Shown: positions 41,493-49,178 of the stretch, piece after piece
How the letters are laid out: the number at the start of each line of letters is the position of its first letter
How positions within the stretch are numbered: the stretch's first letter is position 1
Source: an uncultured Nocardioides sp.
GTDB lineage: Bacteria; Actinomycetota; Actinomycetes; Propionibacteriales; Nocardioidaceae
Length of the DNA: 64,000 nt
Reading direction: 5' to 3'
NCBI RefSeq assembly: GCF_947489365.1
Contig: NZ_CANLDB010000010.1
Location: 31,750-95,749, forward strand
The notes under the pieces: model-generated
The model's input: only the letters and a program-made list of their open reading frames with translations
Told to the model about the DNA's origin: nothing
Databases searched by the model: none
Position numbers and translations under genes: made by a program

Positions 41493-42382
41493 CAGTGCTC
41501 CTCCTCCTTCTTCTCGAGCGTGGGCGCTGCGTCCGCCGCGCCGGTCGCACCCGGCGTGCCGGTGGCGTCACCGGCGGCCGCGCTGCGGCGTGCCGAGCGG
41601 CGGGACACGACGTTGTCGCTGGCGCCGGTGATCGCGGCGACGATCTCCTCCGAGGACGCCGCCTGGGCGTCGAACTCGCCGTTGTTGCGGCCGAGGCGGA
41701 GGACGGCGACGCGGTCGGCGACGGCGCGGACGTCCTCCATGTTGTGGCTGATCATGACCACGCCGAGGCCCCGCTCCCGGAGCCGCTCGACGAGGTTGAG
41801 CACCTCCGCGGTCTGCGCGACGCCGAGCGCCGCGGTCGGCTCGTCGAGGACGATCACCCGCGGGTCGCCCAGCAGCGACCGGGCGATCGCCACGGTCTGG
41901 CGCTGGCCGCCCGAGAGGGACGCGACGGGCAGGGTCAGCTGCGGCAGGCGGGCGGACAGCTCCTTCAGCAGCTCCCACGACCGCACCTCCATCGCCACGT
42001 CGTCCAGCGCGAACGGACGGATCTCGTGGCCGAGGAAGAGGTTGGCCGTCACGTCGAGGTTCTCGCAGAGCGCGAGGTCCTGGAAGACCGTGGCGATCCC
42101 GAGACGCTGTGCCGCGACCGGCGAGCCGAGGGTGACCTCCTCGCCGTCCACGAGGACCCGGCCCTGCGTGGCGGGGTGGACCCCGGCGAGGACCTTGACC
42201 AGCGTCGACTTGCCGGCGCCGTTGTCGCCGACGATCGCGACGACCTCCCCGGCGCGGACGTCGAGGTCGATGTCGGTCAGCGCGGCCACCGCGCCGAAGT
42301 TCTTGCTGATGCCCTGCAGCGAGAGCAGCGGCGGGCCGGCGGCGTCCGCCGGGGTGGCGCGCTCCGCGACCGGGGCGCTCAC
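41492..42382 (-). CDS. Sugar ABC transporter ATP-binding protein (single domain)
   Basis: The GTG at 42382 overlaps the binding-protein stop by 4 bp. The product is about 296 aa. Walker A is 'VGDNGAGKSTLVKVLAG' near residue 52, the signature is 'LPVASLSGGQRQTVAIARSL', Walker B is 'VIVLDEPTAALG' and the H loop is 'VMISHNMEDV'. It has only one nucleotide-binding domain, unlike RbsA/XylG, which carry two, so it must work as a homodimer. The tail after residue 255 is low-complexity Ala/Gly/Thr ending in 'EKKEEEH'. Confidence 0.92.
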   Translation of the reverse strand: MSAPVAERATPADAAGPPLLSLQGISKNFGAVAALTDIDLDVRAGEVVAIVGDNGAGKSTLVKVLAGVHPATQGRVLVDGEEVTLGSPVAAQRLGIATVFQDLALCENLDVTANLFLGHEIRPFALDDVAMEVRSWELLKELSARLPQLTLPVASLSGGQRQTVAIARSLLGDPRVIVLDEPTAALGVAQTAEVLNLVERLRERGLGVVMISHNMEDVRAVADRVAVLRLGRNNGEFDAQAASSEEIVAAITGASDNVVSRRSARRSAAAGDATGTPGATGAADAAPTLEKKEEEH

Positions 42383-43446
42383 TGCTCGATCCCGAGCTCG
42401 TCGCAGCCCTCGCGGTAGGGGCCGGTGCAGACCTCGGCAGGGTCGAGGACGCCCTCGGGTCCGAAGATCACCTCGTTCAGGTTGTCGCGGGTGACGACGG
42501 TCGGCTCGAAGAGCTGCGTGGGCGTGTCGAAGAGCTCGTCGGTCGCCTCGGGCGTCTCGCCCTGGACCAGGGCCCAGGCGACGTCGGCGGCGGCCTCGGC
42601 GACGATCTTGATGGGCTTGGAGATGGTGTTGAACTGGTCGCCCGCGATGATGCGCTGGACGGCGGCGAGCTCGGCGTCGTTGCCCGTCACCGGCGGCACG
42701 TCGACCCCGGCGGCCTTGAACGCGGCGATCGCGCCGCCACCCGTGCCGTCGTTCGCGGCGACGACCCCGGCGATGCGCCCGTCGAACTGCGAGATCTGCC
42801 CGCTCACCCACTGCTGGGCCCGCTCGGGCTGCCAGTCCGGGGTGTCGTACTCGGCGAGCTCGCCGTAGGTGCTGTCGTCGACGACGCTGTCGACGCCGTC
42901 GCGGATCAGGCCGGCGGCGGCGTCGGTGGGGCTGCCGTTGACCTGGAGGATCCCGCCCTCGGCGCCGGTGGCGTCGAGCTCGTCGACCAGCGACTGCGCG
43001 ATGCTCGCGCCGATCGCCTCGTTGTCGAAGCTGACGTAGAAGTCGGCGGGGCGGTCGGGGATGGGGCGGTCGTAGGCGATGACCTTGACGCCCTGCGACT
43101 GCGCGCTCTGCACGATCGTCGCGGCCGCGGCGGAGTCGACGGGGTCGAGGACGATGACGCTCGCGCCCTGGGTGATCGCCGAGTTCGCCTGCTGCTGCTG
43201 GAGCGCGGCGTCGGAGTCGGCGTTCTGGTAGATCACGTCGCAGTCGGGACACAGCTCGCCCATCCGGGCCTCGAAGAGCGGGGCGTCGTACTCCTCGTAG
43301 CGGGTGGAGGCGAGGTCGGGCATCAGGAAGGCGACGGTGGCGCTCTCGGCGTCGCCACCCCCTGCTGCCGTGGGTTCCTCGGCGCACGCGGCGAGGGTGG
43401 TGACGGCCAGGACGGTGGCGAGCGATCCGACGACGAGCCTGTTCAT
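42379..43446 (-). CDS. Sugar ABC transporter substrate-binding lipoprotein
   Basis: The start is ATG at 43446, with GGAGG 4 bases upstream. The product of about 355 aa has a lipobox (VLAVTTLAAC) with the lipid-anchoring Cys near residue 20. The periplasmic-binding fold of the RbsB/XylF group follows: 'VAFLMPDLASTRYEEYDAPL', 'GASVIVLDPVDSAAAATIV', 'VKVIAYDRPIPDRPADFYVS' and 'VVAANDGTGGGAIAAFKAAG'. Extra Cys pairs occur (CPDC, and CTGPYREGC at the C-terminus). It binds the imported ligand outside the membrane. First gene of the operon, divergent from the DeoR regulator. Confidence 0.9.
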   Translation of the reverse strand: MNRLVVGSLATVLAVTTLAACAEEPTAAGGGDAESATVAFLMPDLASTRYEEYDAPLFEARMGELCPDCDVIYQNADSDAALQQQQANSAITQGASVIVLDPVDSAAAATIVQSAQSQGVKVIAYDRPIPDRPADFYVSFDNEAIGASIAQSLVDELDATGAEGGILQVNGSPTDAAAGLIRDGVDSVVDDSTYGELAEYDTPDWQPERAQQWVSGQISQFDGRIAGVVAANDGTGGGAIAAFKAAGVDVPPVTGNDAELAAVQRIIAGDQFNTISKPIKIVAEAAADVAWALVQGETPEATDELFDTPTQLFEPTVVTRDNLNEVIFGPEGVLDPAEVCTGPYREGCDELGIEQ

Positions 43447-43525
43447 GGTTCCTCCGGTCATTCGTTGTGACGTACGGCACACCAGAACGGACCGCCGAGC
43501 GGCGGGTCAACGGAGCCCGGCGAAT

Positions 43526-43544
43526 CGCACACGCACCGTGTGCG
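43526..43544. promoter_or_regulatory. Perfect palindrome between the sugar operon and deoR-type gene
   Basis: CGCACACG-cac-CGTGTGCG has 8-bp perfect arms and a 3-base spacer. It lies 80 bp before the binding-protein start and about 100 bp before the regulator start, so it is a good operator candidate for the divergent DeoR-family protein. A weaker GTGAG/CTCAC pair follows it. Confidence 0.6.
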
Positions 43545-43647
43545 GAACCGGTCCGTCGCTGTGCTGTGTGAGCGCACCTCACCCCTCGGCGGTCTGCCGT
43601 CCGCGGGCCCCTTGCCGCACCGGACAGGAGAAGTCACCCTGGGAGGC

Positions 43648-44469
43648 ATGGTCTCGACAGGCGACACGAGGACTGTGCGATTCACATCGTCCGAACACAC
43701 GCGGGACCGGTCGCCGCGGGCCCGGCAGGACCGCATCCGGCGCACCGTCGTCGAGGTCGGCTCGGTGCGGATCGAGGAGCTGGCGGCCGAGCTCGGGGTG
43801 ACCCCCATGACCATCCGGCGCGACCTGGACTTCCTGCAGAGCCAGGGATGGCTGCGCAAGGTGCGGGGCGGCGCGACGGCGGAGCCGTCGGCGGTCCACC
43901 ACGGCGACGTGCGGCACCGCCGGCAGTACCTCGCCGACGTCAAGGCCCGCCTGGCCGAGGCCGCGCTGCGTCAGGTGCGCCCCGGGCAGTCGGTGATGCT
44001 GGACGAGTCGACGACCGGGCTCGCCCTCGCCCGCCAGCTGCACCGCCGCTCGCCGCTCACGGTGATCACGAACTTCTGCCCCGTCGTCGCCGAGCTGGGC
44101 GGCACGCCGGGCATCGACCTGGTCTCGCTCGGCGGCGCCTACTTCCCGGCGTACGACGCCTTCCTCGGCCCCCGGACCGTCGACGGGGTCGCCTCGTTGC
44201 ACGCCGACCTGCTCATTGCCTCGACGACGGCGGTCACCCGCGGGCAGTGCTACCACCAGTCGCAGGAGACGGTCGCGGTCAAGCGCGCGCTGATGGCGGC
44301 GTGCGACCGGTCGGTGCTGGTCGTGGACCACACCAAGTTCACCCGTCGCGGGCTCTACCGGCTCGCGCCGCTGACCGAGTTCGACCTCGTCGTCGTCGAC
44401 GACGGCATCGACCCCGCCGACCTCGCCGGCCTCCGCGAGGCGGGGGTGGAGGTGCTGGTCGCCACCTGA
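43648..44469 (+). CDS. DeoR-family transcriptional regulator
   Basis: The product is about 273 aa from the ATG at 43648. The GGGAGG there is very close to the ATG, so the start is not firm. The N-terminal winged helix is 'RIRRTVVEVGSVRIEELAAE' with 'LGVTPMTIRRDLDFLQ', the classic DeoR recognition helix. The effector domain has 'VMLDESTTGLALARQL', 'VITNFCPVVAELG' and 'VVDHTKFTRRGLYRLAPL'. DeoR proteins usually repress catabolic operons and are released by phosphorylated sugars. It almost certainly controls the divergent ABC/kinase operon. Confidence 0.9.
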   Translation: MVSTGDTRTVRFTSSEHTRDRSPRARQDRIRRTVVEVGSVRIEELAAELGVTPMTIRRDLDFLQSQGWLRKVRGGATAEPSAVHHGDVRHRRQYLADVKARLAEAALRQVRPGQSVMLDESTTGLALARQLHRRSPLTVITNFCPVVAELGGTPGIDLVSLGGAYFPAYDAFLGPRTVDGVASLHADLLIASTTAVTRGQCYHQSQETVAVKRALMAACDRSVLVVDHTKFTRRGLYRLAPLTEFDLVVVDDGIDPADLAGLREAGVEVLVAT

Positions 44470-44491
44470 GGACCCGCCGGACGGGCCCGGC

Positions 44492-45748
44492 TCAGCCGAC
44501 GTCCGGGTTCAGGCGCAGGACGCCGGTGTCGTCGGAGACGACGCCGTCCGGGGAGAGGGTGAGCCCGCCGGTCTCGGTCGAGAACGGGTCCAGCACGACC
44601 TTCCACGGCATCGTCTTGTTGGTGCTCCACAGCCGGCGGCCCCGCGGGCTGGTGGGTTGCACGGACCGCCTGCGGATCTGGTGGCTGACCAGCCTGACGG
44701 TGCCGTCGTCCGCGACCTCGCCGGTGAGGAAGCGGATGGTGCCGTACTTCGCGAGGCCCCCGTGGGTGACCTGCACGGGCTCGCCCGGGGCCCGCTGGAC
44801 GGCGGTGTCCGCGTGGACCTCGCCGGCCAGGTAGAGGTCGACGTCGGCCCGGCGCAGGAGCTGCCAGAAGGCGCTGCGCTCCCCGCCCTCGAGCCGGAGG
44901 TGGCTGCTGGCGAAGGTGCGGACCGGGCCGAGCACGGGGGTGTGGCCCTGCACGAGGACCGTGTCGTCGGGCTCGGTGCGGGCGAGCACCCGTCGTAGCC
45001 ACGCCAGCTGGGCGTCGTCGACCGTGGTCCTCACGCGGTCCTTGCGGCGGGTGAAGACGTCGACGCTCACCAGGAGCACCGACGGCGCCAGCCACACGGC
45101 GTACGCGGTGTCGGCGTGCTGTCCGGTCGGCGGGTGCATGCGGTAGCGGGGCCGGCCGCCCGGCGCGGTGAACTGGCGGGCGAAGACGTTCTTGAACCGG
45201 TCGTAGTAGGCGTACTGGCGGGTCCCGGCCCGCGGCAGGTTGTCGCCGATCTCGTGGTCGCCGACCGCCACGCGCACCCGGTCGGTGTCGACGCCGGCCT
45301 GGCGCCAGTAGGACTTCCACCGCGAGTAGTAGGCGTTGCCGGCGCGGGTCACGGCGGCGGGACCGGTCCCGAAGACGCGGTCGTCCCGCTTGTCCAGCTG
45401 CCACTGGCCCTCCACCAGGTCGCCCGCGACGAGGTAGTCGTCGGCGTCCTGGGCGGCGAGCTGGCCGAAGACGTTCTCGACGTTGGCGGCCCAGTGCTCG
45501 TTCCACGAGTTGGGCATCCCCGGGCGCCAGGTCGCGGTGCCCCGCAGGTCGGCGACGTCGCCGTTGAACAGGTCGGGGACCGACAGGAACCGGTACGGCG
45601 CGTCGCCGGACCGCTCGCGGGCCGCGGGGGTGCCGGCCTCCGCCGGCCCGGGGCCGGCGGGGGTCCCGACCTGCCCGGCCGCGAGCACGAGCGCGAGGAC
45701 CGTGGCCACCACGGCCACCCCACCGCGCACGACGGCCCCCGGGCGCAC
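44492..45748 (-). CDS. Exported metallophosphoesterase-like protein
   Basis: The 418-aa protein has a signal-type N-terminus (GGVAVVATVLALVLAAGQVG). Calcineurin-like motifs are seen: 'DDYLVAGDLVEGQWQLDKRD' (G-D-x-x-E/D), 'VRVAVGDHEIGDN' (a G-D-H-E variant of G-N-H-D/E), 'VLVQGHTPV' and 'LYLAGEVHADTAV'. The usual first motif D-x-H is not clear; the N-terminal strand reads 'FLSVPDLFNGDVADL'. It should hydrolyse a phosphoester outside the cell. The gene starts at GTG one base after the MoaD-like gene ends. The substrate is unknown. Confidence 0.8.
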   Translation of the reverse strand: MRPGAVVRGGVAVVATVLALVLAAGQVGTPAGPGPAEAGTPAARERSGDAPYRFLSVPDLFNGDVADLRGTATWRPGMPNSWNEHWAANVENVFGQLAAQDADDYLVAGDLVEGQWQLDKRDDRVFGTGPAAVTRAGNAYYSRWKSYWRQAGVDTDRVRVAVGDHEIGDNLPRAGTRQYAYYDRFKNVFARQFTAPGGRPRYRMHPPTGQHADTAYAVWLAPSVLLVSVDVFTRRKDRVRTTVDDAQLAWLRRVLARTEPDDTVLVQGHTPVLGPVRTFASSHLRLEGGERSAFWQLLRRADVDLYLAGEVHADTAVQRAPGEPVQVTHGGLAKYGTIRFLTGEVADDGTVRLVSHQIRRRSVQPTSPRGRRLWSTNKTMPWKVVLDPFSTETGGLTLSPDGVVSDDTGVLRLNPDVG

Positions 45749-45749
45749 G

Positions 45750-46025
45750 TCAGCCGCCCGCGAACGGGGGCAGGTACTGCACCGCCTGCCCCGGCCGGAC
45801 GACGACCTCGGCGTGGTCGGTCGTGCCCGTCGGGCGGTCGTCGACGAGGACGGAGCAGACCCCGAGGACCTGCTGCAGCCGGGCGTCCCCGCCGTGCTCG
45901 CCGAGGACCGCGGCGGTCACCTCGGCAAGGCTCAGCGGGCCCTCGACGGACAGGTCGGCGCGCGCGGTCCCCGCGGCGGCCCGGGCCGCGGCCCACAGGT
46001 GGACCGCGATGACCCCGGGGGTCAC
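45750..46025 (-). CDS. MoaD/ThiS-family sulfur-carrier-like protein
   Basis: The GTG at 46025 has GGAGG 4 bases upstream and gives 91 aa, the normal size of MoaD; an ATG at 46076 would add 17 polar residues. The protein starts directly on the first beta strand (VIAVHLWAAARAAAGTARAD) and ends 'AVQYLPPFAGG', with the C-terminal Gly-Gly that is thiocarboxylated in sulfur carriers. 'SLAEVTAAVLGEHG' is the ubiquitin-like helix. It is a lone carrier here; no MoeB or MoaE gene is adjacent. It is divergent from glnR. Confidence 0.85.
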   Translation of the reverse strand: MTPGVIAVHLWAAARAAAGTARADLSVEGPLSLAEVTAAVLGEHGGDARLQQVLGVCSVLVDDRPTGTTDHAEVVVRPGQAVQYLPPFAGG

Positions 46026-46146
46026 GACCCCTCCGTGGGCGGCGTCACGGTCCGCGGAGGTGCTGGTCGACGTCATGGGTCAAGTATCCTCACGTGCTCA
46101 CACGGTTTCCGCAGCCGACCGCCACCAGGACCAGCGAGGACCAGCG

Positions 46147-46869
46147 ATGAGCACCCTGTTGCTGCTGACCAGCGCGCTGCAGCCCTCCGCCGAGGTGCTG
46201 CCGAGCCTCGCCCTGCTGCGGCACACCGTCAAGGTGCTGCCCGCCGAGGGCAGCGCCCTGCTCGAGGCGCCGGCCGCCGACCTGATCCTCGTCGACGGCC
46301 GCCAGGAGCTGGCCGCCAGCCGCGACCTGTGCCGGCTCATCAGGACGACGGGCTCGCAGGTGCCGGTGGTCCTGGTGGTCACCGAGGGCGGGCTGTCCGT
46401 CGTCGCCGCGGACTGGGCCATGGACGACGTCGTGCTCGCGGGCTGCGGTCCGGCCGAGCTCGAGGCGCGCATCCGGCTGGCCGCTGACCGGCTGGCCGCG
46501 GCGCGCGACGCCGAGGACCCCGAGTCGCACGTGATCCGCACCGGCGAGGTCGTCGTCGACGACGCGACGTACACGGCGAAGGTGGGCAAGCGCTCGCTGG
46601 ACCTGACCTTCAAGGAGTTCGAGCTCCTGAAGTTCCTCGCGCAGCACCCCGGGCGCGTCTTCAGCCGCCAGCAGCTGCTGCAGGAGGTGTGGGGCTACGA
46701 CTACTTCGGCGGCACCCGCACCGTCGACGTCCACGTCCGGCGCCTGCGCGCGAAGCTCGGCCCCGAGAACGAGACCCTGATCGGCACCGTCCGCAACGTC
46801 GGCTACCGGTTCGTGCTGCCCACCAAGGAGCGCGAGACCCCCGAGGTGCGCCGCGGCGCCGACGCATGA
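46147..46869 (+). CDS. glnR: Orphan OmpR-type regulator of nitrogen metabolism
   Basis: The 240-aa protein matches actinobacterial GlnR as I know it. The receiver-like domain starts 'STLLLLTSALQPSAEVLPSL' and has 'DLILVDGRQEL' (retained Asp) and 'VLVVTEGGLSVVAADWAMDD'. The DNA-binding winged helix has 'LDLTFKEFELLKFLAQHPGR' and 'LLQEVWGYDYFGGTRTVDVH', then 'IGTVRNVGYRFVLP'. GlnR controls glnA, amtB and other nitrogen genes and works without a dedicated kinase. Its stop overlaps the mshD start (ATGA). The glnR-mshD order is also found in mycobacteria. Confidence 0.93.
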   Translation: MSTLLLLTSALQPSAEVLPSLALLRHTVKVLPAEGSALLEAPAADLILVDGRQELAASRDLCRLIRTTGSQVPVVLVVTEGGLSVVAADWAMDDVVLAGCGPAELEARIRLAADRLAAARDAEDPESHVIRTGEVVVDDATYTAKVGKRSLDLTFKEFELLKFLAQHPGRVFSRQQLLQEVWGYDYFGGTRTVDVHVRRLRAKLGPENETLIGTVRNVGYRFVLPTKERETPEVRRGADA

Positions 46870-47747
46870 CCGCGGCGACCCCGACCAACCGCGCCCTCGA
46901 CGCCGACGTCCTCGTCCGCATCCGCGAGGTCGCCCGCGCCTGCGAGGCCGCGGACGGCGTGGCGCCCTTCGACGAGGCCACCTGGCGGGCGCTGCACGAC
47001 CGGCCCGCCGCGGAGGTCGGCTTCTGGCTGGCCGACGACGGCGTCGCCCTGCTCGTGGACGGCGAGCTCGGCCTGGCCGTCGATCCGGCCGCGCGGGGCC
47101 GAGGCCGGGGTCGCGCGCTGCTCGAGGAGGTGCAGTGGGTCACCGAGGGCGAGCCGTTGCGCGCCTGGTCCCACGCCGACCACCCCGCCGCCCGGGCGCT
47201 CGCGGCGTCGTACGGCTTCGACGCGGTGCGGGAGCTGTGGGTGATGCGGCGGCCCTCCACCACGCCGCTGCCGACCCTGGAGGTCCCCGCCGGGATCCGG
47301 ATCGACACCTGGACCCCCGCCGACGCCGACGACCTCCTCGCCGTCAACGCCGCCGCCTTCGCCTCCCACCCCGAGCAGGGCGCGATGGACCACGACGACC
47401 TCACCTCCCGCATGGACCAGGACTGGTTCGACCCCGCCGGACTGTTCCTCGCCCGCGACACGACCACGGGCGACCTGCTCGGGTTCCACTGGACGAAGCG
47501 GACCTCCGAGGAGCTCGGCGAGGTCTACGTCCTCGGGATCTCCCCCGCCGCCCAGGGTCGCGGCCTCGGGAAGGTCCTCACCCTCGCCGGCCTCCACCAC
47601 CTCGTCGACGAGGGCCCCGGCGGTCCGGGCGTGGGCGAGGTCGAGCTGTACGTCGAGGCCGACAACGACGCCGCCGTCGCCGTCTACGACCGCCTCGGCT
47701 TCACCCACGCCGCCGTCGACACCCACGTGATGTACGCCCGCCCCTGA
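46866..47747 (+). CDS. mshD: Mycothiol synthase
   Basis: The enzyme acetylates Cys-GlcN-Ins with acetyl-CoA, the last step of mycothiol synthesis. The product of about 293 aa has two GNAT domains. The degenerate N-terminal one contains 'AVDPAARGRGRGRALLEEVQ'. The active C-terminal one contains 'YVLGISPAAQGRGLGKVLTL' (acetyl-CoA loop) and 'EVELYVEADNDAAVAVYDRL'. The start ATG overlaps the glnR stop by 4 bp, so the two are translationally coupled. Mycothiol is specific to actinobacteria, which supports the taxonomic call. Confidence 0.94.
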   Translation: MTAATPTNRALDADVLVRIREVARACEAADGVAPFDEATWRALHDRPAAEVGFWLADDGVALLVDGELGLAVDPAARGRGRGRALLEEVQWVTEGEPLRAWSHADHPAARALAASYGFDAVRELWVMRRPSTTPLPTLEVPAGIRIDTWTPADADDLLAVNAAAFASHPEQGAMDHDDLTSRMDQDWFDPAGLFLARDTTTGDLLGFHWTKRTSEELGEVYVLGISPAAQGRGLGKVLTLAGLHHLVDEGPGGPGVGEVELYVEADNDAAVAVYDRLGFTHAAVDTHVMYARP

Positions 47748-47748
47748 C

Positions 47749-47938
47749 GCCGGGTCGGCACGGCTGCGCACCTCTACGACGCCGAGTCGGCACGTCTGCG
47801 CACCTCCGGGACGCCGAGTCGGCACATCTGCGCACCTCTGGGACGCCGAGTCGGCACATCTGCGCACCGAGCGCGGCTCGTCATTGCGCAGACGTGCCGA
47901 CTCGAGGCCCCTGGGCTGCGCAGACGTGCCGACTCGGC
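47749..47938. repeat. 32-bp-period array between mshD and esterase gene, with orientation switch
   Basis: Four plus-oriented units begin at 47749, 47781, 47813 and 47845, exactly 32 bp apart. Each starts GCCGAGTCGGCAC (GCCGGG in the first) and continues to TGCGCACC. After a short junction, two minus-oriented units follow (TGCGCAGACGTGCCGACTCG at 47885-47904 and again at 47917-47936), also 32 bp apart. GCCGA-G-TCGGC is itself a palindrome. The array fills the gap between two convergent stops almost to the base. Confidence 0.9.
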
Positions 47939-47940
47939 AC

Positions 47941-49014
47941 TCAGCCGATGGCCGCCCGCAGCGCCGAGGTGAGCTCACGGGTGGCGAGGCGGGCGGTGGG
48001 GGCGACGCCGACGAGGTTGAGGAAGCCGTGGATCTGGCTGGGGTGGCGGCGCACCTCGGTGCGGACGCCGGCGCGCTGCAGGACGAAGCCGTAGTCCTCG
48101 CCCTCGTCGCGCAGCGGGTCCCACCCGGCGGTCGCCACGTGCGCGGGCGCCAGCCCGGCGGGGACGTCCTCGGCGAGCAGCGGGGAGATGCGCGGGTCGG
48201 TGCGGGTCGCCGGGTCGGGGGTGTACGCCTCGGTCACCTGGTCGATGAACCGGCCGGTCAGCAGGAAGCCCTCGGCGTACTCGTCGCGGCTGCCGCCGGT
48301 GCGGGTGGCGTCGGTGATGGGGTAGGCCAGCAGCTGGAACGCCAGCGGCAGCCCCTCCGCGGCGGCCTGGCGGGCGACGTGCGCGGCCAGGTTCGCGCCG
48401 GCGGAGTCGCCGCCGACCGCGAGCCGGTCCAGGTCGGCGCCGACGAGGTCGGGGTGCTCGACGACCCAGCGGTACGCCGTCCACGCGTCGTCGTGCGCCG
48501 CCGGGAACCGGTGCTCGGGACCCATGCGGTACTCGACCGACAACACCCGGACGCCCGCCTCCTCCGCGAGGAACCGGCAGGGGCCGTCGTGGCTCTCGAC
48601 GTCGCCGGAGACGAAGCCGCCGCCGTGGAAGAACAGCAGCAGGGGCGCCCGCTGCTCCAGCAGCCGCGACCGCGGCACGTACAGCCGGCCCCGGAGGGCG
48701 CCGGGCCCGCCCGCGCCCTCGCCCTCGTTCGCGCCCAGCAGCAGGTCCCGCACCGACGCCACCCGGCGGCGGCCGCCGGCGGCCGCGGTCTGCTGGTCGA
48801 GCGCCACGCGGGTCCCCTCGATGTCGAGGTCGCCGAGCTGCGGCTCGCCGGCCAGCGCCGCGAGACGGAGCATCAGGCGGACGTCGTTGGCCAGCCACTG
48901 CCCCTGCTGCACCTGCGGGGAGGTGAGCCGTCGCCGTACGGCGCCCGGGAGCGCCAGGACCGTCTTCAGCGTCGCCGCACGCGCCAGCTCCGCCACACCT
49001 CGCCGTCTGACCAT
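47941..49014 (-). CDS. Alpha/beta hydrolase, hormone-sensitive-lipase-like esterase
   Basis: The product is about 357 aa from the ATG at 49014; a GTG at 49026 is possible. The HSL-family oxyanion motif 'LLLFFHGGGFVSGDVESHDG' (H-G-G-G) and the nucleophile motif 'LAVGGDSAGANLAAHVARQA' (G-D-S-A-G) are clear. The acid lies in 'TAGWDPLRDEGEDY' and the His in 'RRHPSQIHGFLNLVG'. It should cleave short- to medium-chain esters in the cytoplasm. The N-terminal ~80 residues are helical and Arg-rich. It is divergent from ppk. Confidence 0.9.
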   Translation of the reverse strand: MVRRRGVAELARAATLKTVLALPGAVRRRLTSPQVQQGQWLANDVRLMLRLAALAGEPQLGDLDIEGTRVALDQQTAAAGGRRRVASVRDLLLGANEGEGAGGPGALRGRLYVPRSRLLEQRAPLLLFFHGGGFVSGDVESHDGPCRFLAEEAGVRVLSVEYRMGPEHRFPAAHDDAWTAYRWVVEHPDLVGADLDRLAVGGDSAGANLAAHVARQAAAEGLPLAFQLLAYPITDATRTGGSRDEYAEGFLLTGRFIDQVTEAYTPDPATRTDPRISPLLAEDVPAGLAPAHVATAGWDPLRDEGEDYGFVLQRAGVRTEVRRHPSQIHGFLNLVGVAPTARLATRELTSALRAAIG

Positions 49015-49138
49015 GGCCAGCGACACTATCGAGACGCCCGACCCGGCGCGGGTCCCGGGCGTCGCGCGGGATGCGCGACGGGGCGCGTCGCGACGAGTGG
49101 CGCAGAACTCACCGGCGAGTCCGTCGGGGTCGTTCTCG

Positions 49139-49156
49139 GGTCACCCTCCGTTCACC
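49139..49156 (+). promoter_or_regulatory. PhoP-box-like direct repeat before ppk
   Basis: GGTCACC (49139-49145) and GTTCACC (49150-49156) stand 11 bp apart, matching the actinobacterial PHO box repeat GTTCACC with 11-nt period (13 of 14 positions). The box ends 22 bp before the ppk ATG. It implies activation of ppk on phosphate starvation. Confidence 0.65.
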
Positions 49157-49178
49157 GGACGGTGGAAGGATGGGACCC

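Noticed and set aside
40231..41571. Upstream half of a 942-codon frame that ends as the first FGGY kinase
   Set aside because: It is the ABC permease gene in another frame. The kinase begins at the ATGA overlap at 40230.
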